Of a stretch of DNA of 64,000 nucleotides, positions 1-9,029 are shown one piece after another; the first letter of the stretch is position 1, and every line of letters starts with the position of its first letter. The DNA is taken from NCBI RefSeq assembly GCF_002198735.1, contig NZ_MWLO01000150.1, forward strand, positions 17,161-81,160. The letters run 5' to 3'. The notes beneath the pieces were generated by a model. The model had not been told where the DNA came from and did no database searches. It saw only the letters and a program-made list of their open reading frames with translations. A program made the translations under genes and the position numbers. The DNA comes from Ideonella sp. A 288 (GTDB lineage: Bacteria > Pseudomonadota > Gammaproteobacteria > Burkholderiales > Burkholderiaceae_C).

Positions 1-650
1 TCGAACATGAACATGAACTGTTCGCGCACCTTGTCGTTGGCGCAGCGCGCGGCCACGATGTGCTCGCCGCCGGTCAGCTCGGTGGTCTCGCCGAAGCACA
101 GGTAGCTGCCCAGCGCATGCAGCTTGTCGAAGGCGTCGCCCACCGAGGGGTTGGCGCCGCAGCCGCTGGTGGTGTCGCTCTCGCCGCACTTGGTGCTCAC
201 CCACAGCTCGTGGATCGGGCAGACCTCGCGCTGCTTCTCGCTGGCCCACTGCACGTACTCGCGCGCGGCCTTGCTGGCGCGCATGATGGTGTCGTGGTCG
301 CCGTGCAGTTCGATGCCGAAGCCGACCACGGGCTTGCCGGTGGCCTTGATGCCGTCGACGACCTTCTGCGTCCAGCCGTCCTCGATGCCGATGACCACCA
401 CCGCCGCGACGTTGGGGTTGCAGCCCGCGCCGATGAGGGTGCGGAAGTGCAGGTCGAGGTCGGCGCCGAACTGCAGGCGGCCGTAGGGGTGCGGGATCGC
501 CATCACGCCCTTGATGTTGTGCGCCACGGCCTCGGCCGCGGCATTGGACAGGTCGTCCAGCGGCAGCACGATGACGTGGTTGCGCACGCCGACGCGGCCG
601 TTCTCGCGGCGGTAGCCGAGGAAGGTGGTGTCCTTGCTGATGATGCTCAT
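1..650 (-). CDS. UxaA-family dehydratase, large (catalytic) subunit, 3' part cut by window edge
   Basis: N-terminal 216 residues of a protein of the altronate/galactarate dehydratase (UxaA/GarD C-terminal domain) family, whose members remove water from sugar acids. The visible part opens with the family-typical stretch [15 protein letters not shown] and carries conserved Cys-containing segments ([19 protein letters not shown]) that in relatives bind the metal or Fe-S centre. The ATG at 648-650 lies 4 bp after the stop of the SAF-domain gene and follows a GGTGGTAAG ribosome site, so the two are one operon and form a two-subunit enzyme. The family is clear; the exact sugar-acid substrate cannot be told. 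The C-terminus lies outside the window. Confidence 0.85.
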   Translation of the reverse strand, partial: MSIISKDTTFLGYRRENGRVGVRNHVIVLPLDDLSNAAAEAVAHNIKGVMAIPHPYGRLQFGADLDLHFRTLIGAGCNPNVAAVVVIGIEDGWTQKVVDGIKATGKPVVGFGIELHGDHDTIMRASKAAREYVQWASEKQREVCPIHELWVSTKCGESDTTSGCGANPSVGDAFDKLHALGSYLCFGETTELTGGEHIVAARCANDKVREQFMFMF

Positions 651-654
651 GGTC

Positions 655-936
655 TTACCACCTCTTGGTTTTGATGTTGTGGACGTGGGCGTGCTCGCCC
701 GCCTTGATCGGCGCGACGACCTTGCCCATGTCGATGCCGTACTTGATGACGGTGTCGCCGGTGGCCATGTCCTTCAGCGCCACCTTGTGGCCGATGGGGA
801 TGTCTTGCAAGGCCTGCACGGTGGTCGTGCGGTCCTCGTCCATGATCCAGCCGTTGAGCGTCATGCCGGCCTTCACGCCCTCGACGACGACGACGGCAAC
901 GGTGTCGCCCTTGTCGTGCAACACGAAATGATTCAT
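655..936 (-). CDS. UxaA-family dehydratase, small SAF-domain subunit
   Basis: A 93-residue SAF domain, the size of the detached N-terminal domain of altronate dehydratase. In this family the domain is either fused to the catalytic part or, as here, encoded separately just upstream. Visible family features are the start [11 protein letters not shown], the GHKVALKD turn and the C-terminal [10 protein letters not shown] tail, which is typical of the split form. The ATG at 936 is preferred over an upstream in-frame start at 1002, which would run through the promoter and operator. It is first in the operon, facing the GntR gene, with a promoter (TTGACG, 16 bp, TAGCAT) whose -35 box lies inside the palindrome at 991-1028. 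Confidence 0.85.
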   Translation of the reverse strand: MNHFVLHDKGDTVAVVVVEGVKAGMTLNGWIMDEDRTTTVQALQDIPIGHKVALKDMATGDTVIKYGIDMGKVVAPIKAGEHAHVHNIKTKRW

Positions 937-970
937 CTGCGGTCTCCTGGTGGCTGTGCAGCGGAACCGC

Positions 971-998
971 ATGCTAACGGCATCGCGCGGCCCGTCAA
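971..998 (-). promoter_or_regulatory. Promoter of the dehydratase operon
   Basis: Read on the minus strand, TTGACG (complement of 993-998) is followed after 16 bp by TAGCAT (complement of 971-976), about 35 bp before the SAF gene ATG. The -35 element lies in the left arm of the long palindrome, so a repressor bound there would block transcription. Assigned by consensus match only. Confidence 0.5.
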
Positions 999-1028
999 CC
1001 AAGTCATGTAGATGACTTGGTTGACGGG
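991..1028. promoter_or_regulatory. Perfect 17-bp-arm palindrome, probable GntR operator
   Basis: Arms 991-1007 and 1012-1028 are exact reverse complements around the 4-nt centre GTAG. Both arms contain TTGACG read outward, so the palindrome carries the -35 of the dehydratase promoter and a possible -35 for the GntR gene. The position between a divergent regulator and its presumed target operon is the classic layout of an autoregulated GntR operator. The arms are unusually long and perfect for this family, so a second role, such as a hairpin in RNA, is possible. Confidence 0.65.
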
Positions 1029-1053
1029 GCCGGCCTGCCTATACTGCGTCCCC

Positions 1054-1833
1054 ATGCCGGCCCCTCACCGTTCGCCCGCGTTCGCCGCCATCCCGTCGGC
1101 CGCCGCGGGGCTGCCGCTGTACCGCGTGGTCAAGCGCGAGCTGCTGCGCGCCATCGAATCCGGCGACTGCCCACCCGGGCAAACCCTGCCCAGCGAGGCC
1201 GAGCTGGCCGGCGCGATGGCCGTGTCGATCGGCACGCTGCGCCGCGCGGTGGACGAGCTGGTGGCCGAGCACCTGCTGGTGCGGCGGCAGGGCCTGGGCA
1301 CCTTCGTGGCGATGCACGACGCCGACCGCTTCCTGTTCCAGTTCTTCCACGTCGAGCGCGCCGACGGCCGGCGCGAGGTGCCGACGGTGGACCTGGTGTC
1401 CTTCGAGCGCCTGCGTGCCGACGACGAGCCGGCCCAGGCGCTGGGCCTGAAGCCCGGCGCGCCGGTGCTGCAGATCGAGAACCGCCTGCGCCTGCAGGGC
1501 CAGGCCGTCGTCTACGACCGGCTGACGCTGCCGGCGCAGCTGTTCAAGGGCCTCACCGAGAAGCGCCTGGCCGAGCGCACCGGCACCATCTACCAGCTGT
1601 ACCAGGCCGAGTACGGCATCACCGTGGTGCGCGCGGTGGAACGCGCCCGCGCCATCGCCGCCGACCGCACCGCCGCCCGTGTGCTGGGCGTGGCCACCGG
1701 CGCGCCGGTGATGCAGGTGCGCCGCACCGCGCTCACCTTCGGCGAGCGGCCGGTGGAGTACCGCGTGTCGGTGATCGACACCGCGCGGCACGACTACGTG
1801 CACCAGCTGACGCGGCCCACCCGCGCGGTCTGA
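1054..1833 (+). CDS. GntR-family transcriptional regulator, HutC/UTRA type
   Basis: 259 residues: an N-terminal winged helix (about residues 15-85, with LPSEAELAGAMAVSIGTLRR as helix-turn-helix and RRQGLGTFV as wing) and a C-terminal UTRA ligand domain (about 100-255). HutC-type regulators are mostly repressors released by a small-molecule ligand. It is divergent from the split UxaA dehydratase and probably controls it through the palindrome at 991-1028. The ATG at 1054 is preferred over 1012, which would lie inside the palindrome. A TATACT box at 1040-1045 is so close to this ATG that the transcript may be leaderless or nearly so. The ligand is unknown; a sugar acid would fit the context. 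Confidence 0.88.
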   Translation: MPAPHRSPAFAAIPSAAAGLPLYRVVKRELLRAIESGDCPPGQTLPSEAELAGAMAVSIGTLRRAVDELVAEHLLVRRQGLGTFVAMHDADRFLFQFFHVERADGRREVPTVDLVSFERLRADDEPAQALGLKPGAPVLQIENRLRLQGQAVVYDRLTLPAQLFKGLTEKRLAERTGTIYQLYQAEYGITVVRAVERARAIAADRTAARVLGVATGAPVMQVRRTALTFGERPVEYRVSVIDTARHDYVHQLTRPTRAV

Positions 1834-1921
1834 GCGGCCGCGCCACACCGATTGCGCACTGTCAACGCACGCCCCGGGCGCAGGCCTAAGGTGGTGGCAT
1901 GTCGGGTTGACGGAGACGGAC

Positions 1922-3412
1922 ATGTCGCGGATCGGGTGGCTCGTCGATCTGGGCCGGGTGGCCGGCTGGTGCCTGGCTCTGCTGGTGGCCTGCGCGCCAT
2001 CGGCCCGGGCGGCGGAATGCCCGCAGATCACCAGCTGGAGCACCCAGGACACGGCCTTCTTCCCGGTGCAGCGGGTGACCCGCGCCGAGCGCAGCAACAC
2101 GCCAGGTCCCAACTACTTCACGCTGCTGGGCGAGCAGGAGCGAACACTGCGCACCACCTACTTCGTGATGACGGCCGGGCCCACCCTGACCGTCGACCGG
2201 CGCTTCTGGAACTCGGTGGGCGTGAGCCTGTTCTCGTTCGCCAGCGAGGCCGACGCCAAGGCCATGTTCAGGCGGGAGTACACCTCGTTCTTCCCGCTCA
2301 ACGACGCCCGCTGGGGCTACGACGTGCTGCACGCCGAGCCGCTGGGCTTGATCGCCTGGTACGACAAGACGCCCGGCGCCCAGGAGATCCAGGCGATACG
2401 GCTGCACCGGCACACCCTCATCAGCGTCGTGCTGCACAGTGCCACGGCCACCGAGACGCTGCAGCAGGGCCTCGACGAACTGGAAAAGCGCGTGGTCCGC
2501 GCGATCGAACTCGTCGAGGCCCGTTGCAGTGGCAGCAGCAACATCTACGCGCCGACCATCGCCATCGAAGGCGAGTTCGGCATGCCGCACCAGGCGGGAT
2601 TCCAGCGGCGCCTGGCCGCCGGCAAGCTCGTGATCGTCGCGACCAACCAGGGTGGGCGCGACGAGCTCGACTGGTCCACGTTCCGGCTGTTCGTGGCCGG
2701 CGTCGACAAGACCGGCCATGTGCTGCAGTTGATCAATCACCTGGCGTCCCGCGGCCGCCTCAAGCACGGCGTGCCGGACGACCAGCCCAACACCGAGTCC
2801 TACGAACTGCAACTGGACCCGAGCCAGCTCACCGGCGACCACAACTTCTTCAACATCGCCTTCAACGGCACGTGGCCGGTGCAGTTGCGCCTGTGCAACC
2901 GGTCGGGGTTGTGCGGCCAGACCGACTACCAGCTGTACTTCGGGCCCTTCCTGGTCATCGACCCGTACTCGTTCGAGGACCGGCGGTGCCTGGACGGCAG
3001 CGCCAACGGGCCGATCCTGTTCAAGGCCAGCTGGGGCAACCACGGCCACAGCAGCGTCAGCAACTTCTATGTCGCGCTCAGCCCGTCGCTGGCCCCCTGG
3101 GAAAGCTGGGTCGACAACTTCTACACCTTGACGCTCGATCTGGTCGCGGTGGAGGGCAAGCTGCACTGGATGCACTCGTCCTACGGCGTGCAGCCGGTGT
3201 TCCACAAGGCGCCGGTGGACCTGCCGACGGGCACGCTGGTGAGCGGCTATGCCGTGAGCACCCCCTCGCTGGCCTGGAACGCCGGCAACCGGGTGCTGCT
3301 GGGGGCCGGATCGCACTCGCTGGTGTACGGCGCGGTGGACCTGAGCCCGGGGCTCGGCGAGGGCGCGGCGTGGCTCGGGTCCATGGTGGTGCGGCTGTGC
3401 GGCCCGAAGTGA
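1922..3412 (+). CDS. Secreted protein of unknown function
   Basis: 496 residues, family not recognised. It starts at the ATG at 1922 behind GGAGACGG and has a clear Sec signal peptide: MSR, a hydrophobic core GWCLALLVACA, and cleavage after SARA near residue 30. The mature part is rich in Tyr, Trp and paired Cys residues (for example RCSGS, RLCNRSGLCGQ, RRCLDGS), which fits a disulfide-stabilised periplasmic or extracellular protein. No catalytic motif, repeat or transmembrane helix was seen. It stands alone, convergent with the RCC1-repeat gene 85 bp downstream. Confidence 0.75.
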   Translation: MSRIGWLVDLGRVAGWCLALLVACAPSARAAECPQITSWSTQDTAFFPVQRVTRAERSNTPGPNYFTLLGEQERTLRTTYFVMTAGPTLTVDRRFWNSVGVSLFSFASEADAKAMFRREYTSFFPLNDARWGYDVLHAEPLGLIAWYDKTPGAQEIQAIRLHRHTLISVVLHSATATETLQQGLDELEKRVVRAIELVEARCSGSSNIYAPTIAIEGEFGMPHQAGFQRRLAAGKLVIVATNQGGRDELDWSTFRLFVAGVDKTGHVLQLINHLASRGRLKHGVPDDQPNTESYELQLDPSQLTGDHNFFNIAFNGTWPVQLRLCNRSGLCGQTDYQLYFGPFLVIDPYSFEDRRCLDGSANGPILFKASWGNHGHSSVSNFYVALSPSLAPWESWVDNFYTLTLDLVAVEGKLHWMHSSYGVQPVFHKAPVDLPTGTLVSGYAVSTPSLAWNAGNRVLLGAGSHSLVYGAVDLSPGLGEGAAWLGSMVVRLCGPK

Positions 3413-3497
3413 CACGGCGCGGCCGCCAGTCGCCACCGTGCCCTGGTGATGGGCTCGAGCCGCCGCACGCCGCTGGCGCCGGCACGCCTGGGCGCGC

Positions 3498-4967
3498 TCA
3501 GTTCAGCACGACGCCCGTGGCCTTCACCGGCGTGCGCCGGTCCTGCGTCGTGCCGTCGCCCAGTTGACCGCCCTGGTTGGCGCCCCACCCCCACAGGCTG
3601 CCGTCGGCCAGGCGGATGGACACGTGCTGCCAGCCGGCTGCCACGGCCGTGGCGGCGGCGGGCAGGCTCAATGCGGTGGGCACCGGCAGATCGGCACCGC
3701 CGCCATGGCCGTTCCACTGGCTGCCGCCCCAGCTGAAGACGCGGCCGTCGCGCGTGAGCGCCACCGACGCGTCGGCCAGCGCCGCGATGCCGACGACGCC
3801 GGTGAGGCCGGGCACCGCGGTGGGCACGGCCAGGCCCGACCGGCCGATCTGGCCGTTCCATTCGAGCACCGCGCCGGCGCGGGTGATCGCCAGGCAGTGC
3901 GACAGCTTGCAGGCGATGCGCCGGATGTCGGACAGGCCGGGCACGACCGCGGCCGTGCCCGTGTGCGTCTGCAGCGTGGTGTCGGTGGTGAAGCTGACGC
4001 GGGCCGTCCAGGCCAGTTCGCGCACCGAGCCGTCGGACAGGATGGCGGCCGGCCGCTGCCGCGCGCCATCCACGCTCGTCTCCAGCGCGGTGAGCGACAC
4101 CACGCCGGCCAGGCCATCCACCACGCGCGGCGTGCTCACCGCGCCGCGGGTGGACGTGGTGAGCACGCCGGGCCAGTGCCACACGCTGCCGTCGTCGCGC
4201 AGCGCCAGCGCGTAGGTCTGGGTGGCCAGCGCCTGCTGCACGCCGGACAAACCCGCCATGGCGCGCGGCGCCGGCACGTTGCCGTTGCCTTCGCTGCCGC
4301 CGAGCAGCCCGCCCGAGTTGACGCCCCAGCCGTGGAGCTGGCCGTCGGTGCCCACGGCCAGCGCATACAGGCGCCCCAGGTCGATCGAACTCGCCTGCAG
4401 GCCGGCCACCACGCGGAAGTGGCTGCCCGCGAGCTCGGTGGTCGGCGTGCGGTCCCAGGGCAGCCCACTGGCGCCCGACACCACGCTGCCGTCGGCGCGG
4501 CGTGCCAGCGTGATGTCGTAGCCCGCGGCCAGCGGCAGCGCCGACGAGCACGACGCAGGATCGACCTTGCAGGCATCGGCCGCCACCTGGGCCGCATAGT
4601 CGCTGGCCATTCCGAACGAGGTGAGCACCTGGTTGGTGAACGGCCCGAGGCCGTAGACCTCGCCGCCCGCCGTCAGGCCCAGGTAATTGCCATTGGCGTA
4701 GCCGCGGATGGTGTAGTCCACGCCCTCGAAGCGCAGTGGCTGGTTCTGTGGCCCCTTGGCAAACAGCGCGGGGTAGGTGTACTCCGCCCAGTCGAACAGC
4801 GCCGTCGCGTCCACGGCCGAGGTGGCCTGCGGCGCGATGGCATCGGCCAGGGCCCGCGCGGTGCGCGTGGGCTGCGCCGACGGCGCGGGATCACCACCGC
4901 CGCAAGCGGCAAGGGTGACGACGGCACAGGCTGCCAGGGCATGGGGCGCGGTGCGGCGCAGGGGCAT
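3498..4967 (-). CDS. RCC1-repeat lipoprotein
   Basis: 489 residues. The N-terminus carries a lipobox (VVTLAAC followed by GGG), so the mature protein is probably an outer-membrane or periplasmic lipoprotein. Residues from about 145 to the end contain repeats of the RCC1 beta-propeller pattern, e.g. DGQLHGWGVNSGGLLGG, DGRVFSWGGSQWNGHGG and DGSLWGWGANQGGQLGDGT. An unrelated 100-residue domain (DWAEYTYPALFAKG...) precedes the propeller; it is often seen at the N-terminus of secreted beta- and gammaproteobacterial proteins. The ATG at 4967 is chosen because it begins the signal sequence. Function unknown; propellers of this type usually bind a partner. Confidence 0.8.
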   Translation of the reverse strand: MPLRRTAPHALAACAVVTLAACGGGDPAPSAQPTRTARALADAIAPQATSAVDATALFDWAEYTYPALFAKGPQNQPLRFEGVDYTIRGYANGNYLGLTAGGEVYGLGPFTNQVLTSFGMASDYAAQVAADACKVDPASCSSALPLAAGYDITLARRADGSVVSGASGLPWDRTPTTELAGSHFRVVAGLQASSIDLGRLYALAVGTDGQLHGWGVNSGGLLGGSEGNGNVPAPRAMAGLSGVQQALATQTYALALRDDGSVWHWPGVLTTSTRGAVSTPRVVDGLAGVVSLTALETSVDGARQRPAAILSDGSVRELAWTARVSFTTDTTLQTHTGTAAVVPGLSDIRRIACKLSHCLAITRAGAVLEWNGQIGRSGLAVPTAVPGLTGVVGIAALADASVALTRDGRVFSWGGSQWNGHGGGADLPVPTALSLPAAATAVAAGWQHVSIRLADGSLWGWGANQGGQLGDGTTQDRRTPVKATGVVLN

Positions 4968-5110
4968 GGCGGAAGGCTCCAGGGCGGTCAGGCCGACCGA
5001 CCTGGGCGGCTGTGGGCGGATGCTAGGGGTTCGGGTCGATCGGCGTCCACGGCGACCGCGCCAGCCCCCGTGCCCGCGGGGGGCGCGGTGCGACGCCCAG
5101 CGTGCCCGTG

Positions 5111-6352
5111 TCAGTGCGCGGACGTGCCCAGGCCGGGTGCCGGCAAAGGCGCCGTCAGTTGCCGCCGCAGGCGCGCCGCGGCGTTCAAGGCGCCCTCGAG
5201 ATAACCCCCACCGCGCGCCGCCGTCTCGCTGCCACCGAACAACAGGCGCCCGCCCCACAGCGGCTCGGTGAGGCCGGCGTGGCCGTACACGGGATGCGCG
5301 CCGGCCCGGGCCGCGTCGGCCAGGTCCATCGGGCTGCAGGTCCAGCGCTCGTCGGCCCAGTCCTGCAGGTGCAGCTCGCCATCGGACGCGTCGGGGCCGA
5401 ACAGCATGCCCAGCTGGCTGTCGATCAGCATCGGCAGGCTGGCCTTCATGGCCCGGCGCGACGCCACGCCGAGCGCGAGAAACCCACCCAGCGCGGCACC
5501 CGCGACCCCCTGCGCCGGGCTGGGCCCAAGCACCGGCCCGACATCGAACACCTCGGCCAGCACGGCCTGGGGGTGGACGACGCAGGCATTGCCGGTGTGG
5601 CCGATGTCGCGCCAGAACGGTCGCCCGTAGGCGACCGCGGCCTTGGCGGCCGTCGCCATCCAGGTGGGCGTGGCGCGCAGGGCGTCGACCACCGGCCGGG
5701 GCAGGCCCGGCTGGAAATCGACGGTGGCGTCGGCCACGCGCGGCGGCAGTGCCAGCACCACGCGCCGGGCCTGGACGAGCCGGGTGTCCCCGCTGCCGCC
5801 AGCCCCTTGCAGGTGCAGCGCGACATGGTCGCCACCGTCCAGCACGCGCTGCAGCGCCCAGCCCCGATGCAGCCTAGCCGCGGGCAGTGGCGAGGCCAGT
5901 GCGTCGACCAGGCCGCGCATGCCGCCGCTCAGGCGCCGCGCCCCACCGTGCAAGGCGCCGGGGCGCGCGGGCCCGCCTTCGACGGCCCGGCCCATGCCAT
6001 CGACGGCCATCACGCGCGGCGCGCCGTGGGGGTCGTCGAGCCACAGCACGCGCCCGTCGTCGGGTTGATCCACCCAGGCCAGGTCCAGGTCCTCGACCAG
6101 CCGGGCCATCGACGGCTGGGTGTCGGGCCAGAACCAGCTGGGGCCCAGGTCGAGCGCCAGGCCCCGCTGGCTGGCCTGCGTGAGCACGCGGCCGCCCAGC
6201 CGGTCGCGGGCCTCGAACAAGGCCCAGTCGACCTGGCGGGCCTGCAGGCTGTGCGCCAGCGCCAGTCCGCACACGCCGCCACCGACGATGGCGACCTCGG
6301 GCATGGCTGGCGGACGTTCGACGCGGACGAGCTTGGGGGTGGCGGTGGACAT
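5111..6352 (-). CDS. FAD-dependent oxidoreductase, flavin amine oxidase-like
   Basis: 413 residues with a dinucleotide-binding fold near the N-terminus (VAIVGGGVCGLALAHSL, GxGxxG at residues 24-29, then the acidic end of beta-2 at LFEARDRLGGR). The C-terminal segment GRLLFGGSETAARGGGYLEGAL is the FAD-binding tail typical of amine oxidases and related desaturases. These enzymes oxidise amines or C-C bonds using FAD. The start is uncertain: ATG 6352, or ATG 6304, which begins at MPEVAIVGGG. No partner gene indicates the substrate. It lies 82 bp downstream of the HAD gene on the same strand. Confidence 0.82.
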   Translation of the reverse strand: MSTATPKLVRVERPPAMPEVAIVGGGVCGLALAHSLQARQVDWALFEARDRLGGRVLTQASQRGLALDLGPSWFWPDTQPSMARLVEDLDLAWVDQPDDGRVLWLDDPHGAPRVMAVDGMGRAVEGGPARPGALHGGARRLSGGMRGLVDALASPLPAARLHRGWALQRVLDGGDHVALHLQGAGGSGDTRLVQARRVVLALPPRVADATVDFQPGLPRPVVDALRATPTWMATAAKAAVAYGRPFWRDIGHTGNACVVHPQAVLAEVFDVGPVLGPSPAQGVAGAALGGFLALGVASRRAMKASLPMLIDSQLGMLFGPDASDGELHLQDWADERWTCSPMDLADAARAGAHPVYGHAGLTEPLWGGRLLFGGSETAARGGGYLEGALNAAARLRRQLTAPLPAPGLGTSAH

Positions 6353-6434
6353 CGGCGGACCTGGGGAAGTGGCGGCATCTTGCCCCATGCGAGCCGCGTG
6401 CCAGCCGGCGGCCAGGCCCGCCTGCGCCGTGTCC

Positions 6435-7133
6435 TCACGCCCCCAACAGCACCGCCAGGGCCACCAGGTCCGCCACCCGGTGGTGCGGTTGCCCGCGCGG
6501 CACCGACGGGTTCGGCGCGTCCGGCCGCTGCACCCAGGCCGCGCACAGCCCGGCGTCGAGCGCGCCGTCGACGTCGGTGGTGGCGTCGTCGCCGATGTGC
6601 AGCACCGCGGCCGGCTCGGCGCCGGCCCGCTTGCAGGCGGCATGGAAGATGGGCTCGGCGGGCTTGCCGATGCCGAACTCGCGCGCGCTGACGCTGGCCA
6701 CGAAGTAGCGGCCCAGGCCGATGCGCCCGACGTCGGCATTGCCGTTGCTCAGCGCCACCAGCGGCCAGCGCGCGGCCAGGCGGTCGAGCGCGGGGCGCAC
6801 GTCCTCGTACAGGTCCACCCGCTGGCGCTCGGCGAAGAACGCCTCGAAGGCCGGCGCGGCCAGCGCAGGGTCGTCGCCGGCGGCCACCAGGGCGCGGCGG
6901 ATGGTTTCCTGGCGCAGCGCGTTCAGGTCGTGCGCCAGGTGCGGCCACTCGCGCCCCACCGCCTCGCGCAGCGCCCGCATGGCTCGGGGCTCGTGCGCGG
7001 CGGCGGTGGCCGGGGCGTGCTGGCGCAGCCAATCCAGCAGCACGACTTCGGCGCGGCGGATGGTGGGCATCACCGGCCACAGCGTGTCGTCGAGGTCCAG
7101 TGTCAGCGCCTGCAACGGGATGGCCATGCTCAT
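6435..7133 (-). CDS. HAD-superfamily hydrolase
   Basis: 232 residues with all four HAD motifs: DLDDTLW at residues 13-19 (nucleophile Asp and general acid Asp), SNGN (motif II), a Lys in GKPAEP (motif III), and HIGDDATTDVDGA (motif IV). The helical cap between motifs I and II is of the C1 type. Probably a cytosolic phosphatase of small phosphorylated metabolites; the substrate cannot be read from the sequence. It is divergent from the LOG-family gene with only 41 bp between start codons, so the two share a promoter region. Confidence 0.88.
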   Translation of the reverse strand: MSMAIPLQALTLDLDDTLWPVMPTIRRAEVVLLDWLRQHAPATAAAHEPRAMRALREAVGREWPHLAHDLNALRQETIRRALVAAGDDPALAAPAFEAFFAERQRVDLYEDVRPALDRLAARWPLVALSNGNADVGRIGLGRYFVASVSAREFGIGKPAEPIFHAACKRAGAEPAAVLHIGDDATTDVDGALDAGLCAAWVQRPDAPNPSVPRGQPHHRVADLVALAVLLGA

Positions 7134-7174
7134 CGCGCGATCGTAGCCTGCGGCGTTCGAGATAAGCTGCGCCC

Positions 7175-8080
7175 ATGAACGCCAAGCACGACGACCTCAC
7201 CGCCCGCAACTTTCCCAGCGCCGAAGAGGACGCGCAGACCGCCGCGCCACTGTCGCTGTACGGTGGCCCGGAGAGCGCCTACCGCCTGGCCTTCACCGAC
7301 ACCGACTTCCTGCTGCGCGAGGAACTGCGGCCGGTGCGCATGCAGCTGGAGCTGCTCAAGCCCGAGCTGGTGCAGGCCGAGCAGGGCATCGAGTCGACGA
7401 TCGTCATCTTCGGCTCGGCCCGCATCCAGCCGCCGGACGTGGCCCGCGAGCGCCTGGCCGACGCGCAGGCCGGCGGCGACCCCGCGGCGGTGCGCCGCGC
7501 CGAGATGCAGCTGGCCATGAGCGGCTACTACGACGAGGCTCGGCGCTTCGCCGCACTGGTGACCGAACGCTCGCGCACGCTGGACACGCCCATCTACGTG
7601 GTCACCGGCGGTGGCCCCGGCATCATGGAGGCCGGCAACCGCGGCGCACACGAGGTGGGCGGCAAGAGCATCGGGCTGAACATCGTCCTGCCGCACGAGC
7701 AGGCGCCCAACCCCTACATCACGCCGGAGCTGTGCTTCCAGTTCCATTACTTCGCGCTGCGCAAGATGCATTTCCTGATGCGCAGCATCGCACTGGTGTG
7801 CTTCCCGGGCGGCTTTGGCACGCTGGACGAGCTGTTCGAGACCATGACGCTGATCCAGACCGGCAAGAGCCGCCGCCGGCCGATCCTGCTGTTCGGGCGC
7901 GACTTCTGGGAAAGGCTCATCGACTTCCAGCACCTGGTGGACACCGGCATGATCAGCGCCCCCGACCTGGGCCTGTTCCACTTCGTCGAGACCGCCGAAG
8001 ACGCCTGGTCGCGCCTGGCCGAGCACTACGGCTTCGACCTGGCACCCACCCTGACCGGCGCGTTCGCCGACGACATCTGA
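7175..8080 (+). CDS. LOG-family protein (TIGR00730-like)
   Basis: 301 residues with the two signature motifs of LOG/lysine-decarboxylase-like proteins: GGGPGIMEAGNRGA near residue 145 and PGGFGTLDELFE near residue 212, plus the ALRKMHF Arg. Characterised members cleave cytokinin riboside monophosphate or nucleotide phosphates to base and ribose 5-phosphate. This longer form has an N-terminal extension of about 60 residues seen in proteobacterial relatives of unsettled function. The ATG at 7175 begins MNAKHDDLTARNFPS. Confidence 0.88.
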   Translation: MNAKHDDLTARNFPSAEEDAQTAAPLSLYGGPESAYRLAFTDTDFLLREELRPVRMQLELLKPELVQAEQGIESTIVIFGSARIQPPDVARERLADAQAGGDPAAVRRAEMQLAMSGYYDEARRFAALVTERSRTLDTPIYVVTGGGPGIMEAGNRGAHEVGGKSIGLNIVLPHEQAPNPYITPELCFQFHYFALRKMHFLMRSIALVCFPGGFGTLDELFETMTLIQTGKSRRRPILLFGRDFWERLIDFQHLVDTGMISAPDLGLFHFVETAEDAWSRLAEHYGFDLAPTLTGAFADDI

Positions 8081-8237
8081 TCCGGCCGGTCGGTCCGGCG
8101 CCGCCGCACGCCGCCCTGCCGCGCGTGGCGGATGTCCCGGGTTTGCCCCCTTCGGGCCCGCCACCCGCCCCCCACGGCGCCAGCACCGGCGGGCGATGCA
8201 GTAAGCTGATCGCGGCTCAACCCTGGAGACCTCGGTC

Positions 8238-9029
8238 ATGTCCACGCTGGTTCGGCTGTTCATGGGCCTGGCCCTGGCCCTTGCCATGGCGCACCCCGCA
8301 TGGGCCGCCGACAAGCCCGATTGCAGCCGCCCGCTGAGCCTGGCCCTGCACGACCACGGCCTGCTGTATTCCAGCCAGACCGGCGAGGGCATCGACAAGG
8401 ATGTCGCCGACGAACTGATCCGGCGCAGCGGTTGCAAGGTGGGTGTCACAGTGATGCCGCGGGCGCGCATCTGGCAGTTGATCGAGTCCGGCGCGCTGGA
8501 CTTCAGCCTGTCGGGCATCGGCAACCGGGCCCGTGACGAGTTCGCGTCGTTTGCGTGGTACTTTTCCAACAAGTACCACCTGCTGGTGCGCAACGACGCC
8601 CACATCCGCCGGCTGGCCGATTTCGAGGGCAACGCGGCGCTCAGGCTCGGCGCGATCCGCGGCTTTCGCTACAGCGCCACGGGCAACCGCCTGGTCGACC
8701 GGCTCGACGCCGAGCGTCGGGTCAGCTATGCCACGCACCTGGATTCGCTCTACCAGATCCTGATCGACAACCGCGTGCAGGCCATGATCATCGAGCCCTT
8801 CGATTACCCGGCGGTGGAAAGCGGCACCCTGCGCGAGCTGACGACGATCCTCGAGTTCGACGACCCGCCGGTGCCGCACGGGCTGATCATGTCGAAGAAG
8901 GCCCTGGCGCCTGCGCAGCAGGCCGCCTGGCGGGCGCTGGTGGACGGCATGCGGGCCGACGGCACGGTGCAGCGCATCTTCGAAAAGCACTTCAGCGCAG
9001 ACCTGGCGCGGTCGATGACCCGGTTCTAG
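8238..9029 (+). CDS. Periplasmic solute-binding protein, SBP_bac_3 family
   Basis: 263 residues. A Sec signal peptide (MSTLVRLFMGLALALAMA, cleavage after AWA near residue 24) precedes a family-3 extracellular binding-protein fold (GIDKDVADELIRRSGCKV, then SGALDFSLSGIGN and the hinge segments). There is no permease or ATPase gene nearby, and the next gene on the strand is a hybrid histidine kinase whose start lies 200 bp downstream. It may therefore act as a sensory or orphan binding protein rather than part of an importer. The stop codon (9027-9029) coincides with the left edge of an inverted-repeat element. Confidence 0.8.
   Translation: MSTLVRLFMGLALALAMAHPAWAADKPDCSRPLSLALHDHGLLYSSQTGEGIDKDVADELIRRSGCKVGVTVMPRARIWQLIESGALDFSLSGIGNRARDEFASFAWYFSNKYHLLVRNDAHIRRLADFEGNAALRLGAIRGFRYSATGNRLVDRLDAERRVSYATHLDSLYQILIDNRVQAMIIEPFDYPAVESGTLRELTTILEFDDPPVPHGLIMSKKALAPAQQAAWRALVDGMRADGTVQRIFEKHFSADLARSMTRF

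Noticed and set aside
1..936. Frameshifted single UxaA gene
   Set aside because: The SAF and catalytic parts are commonly separate genes; each has its own start, stop and ribosome site.
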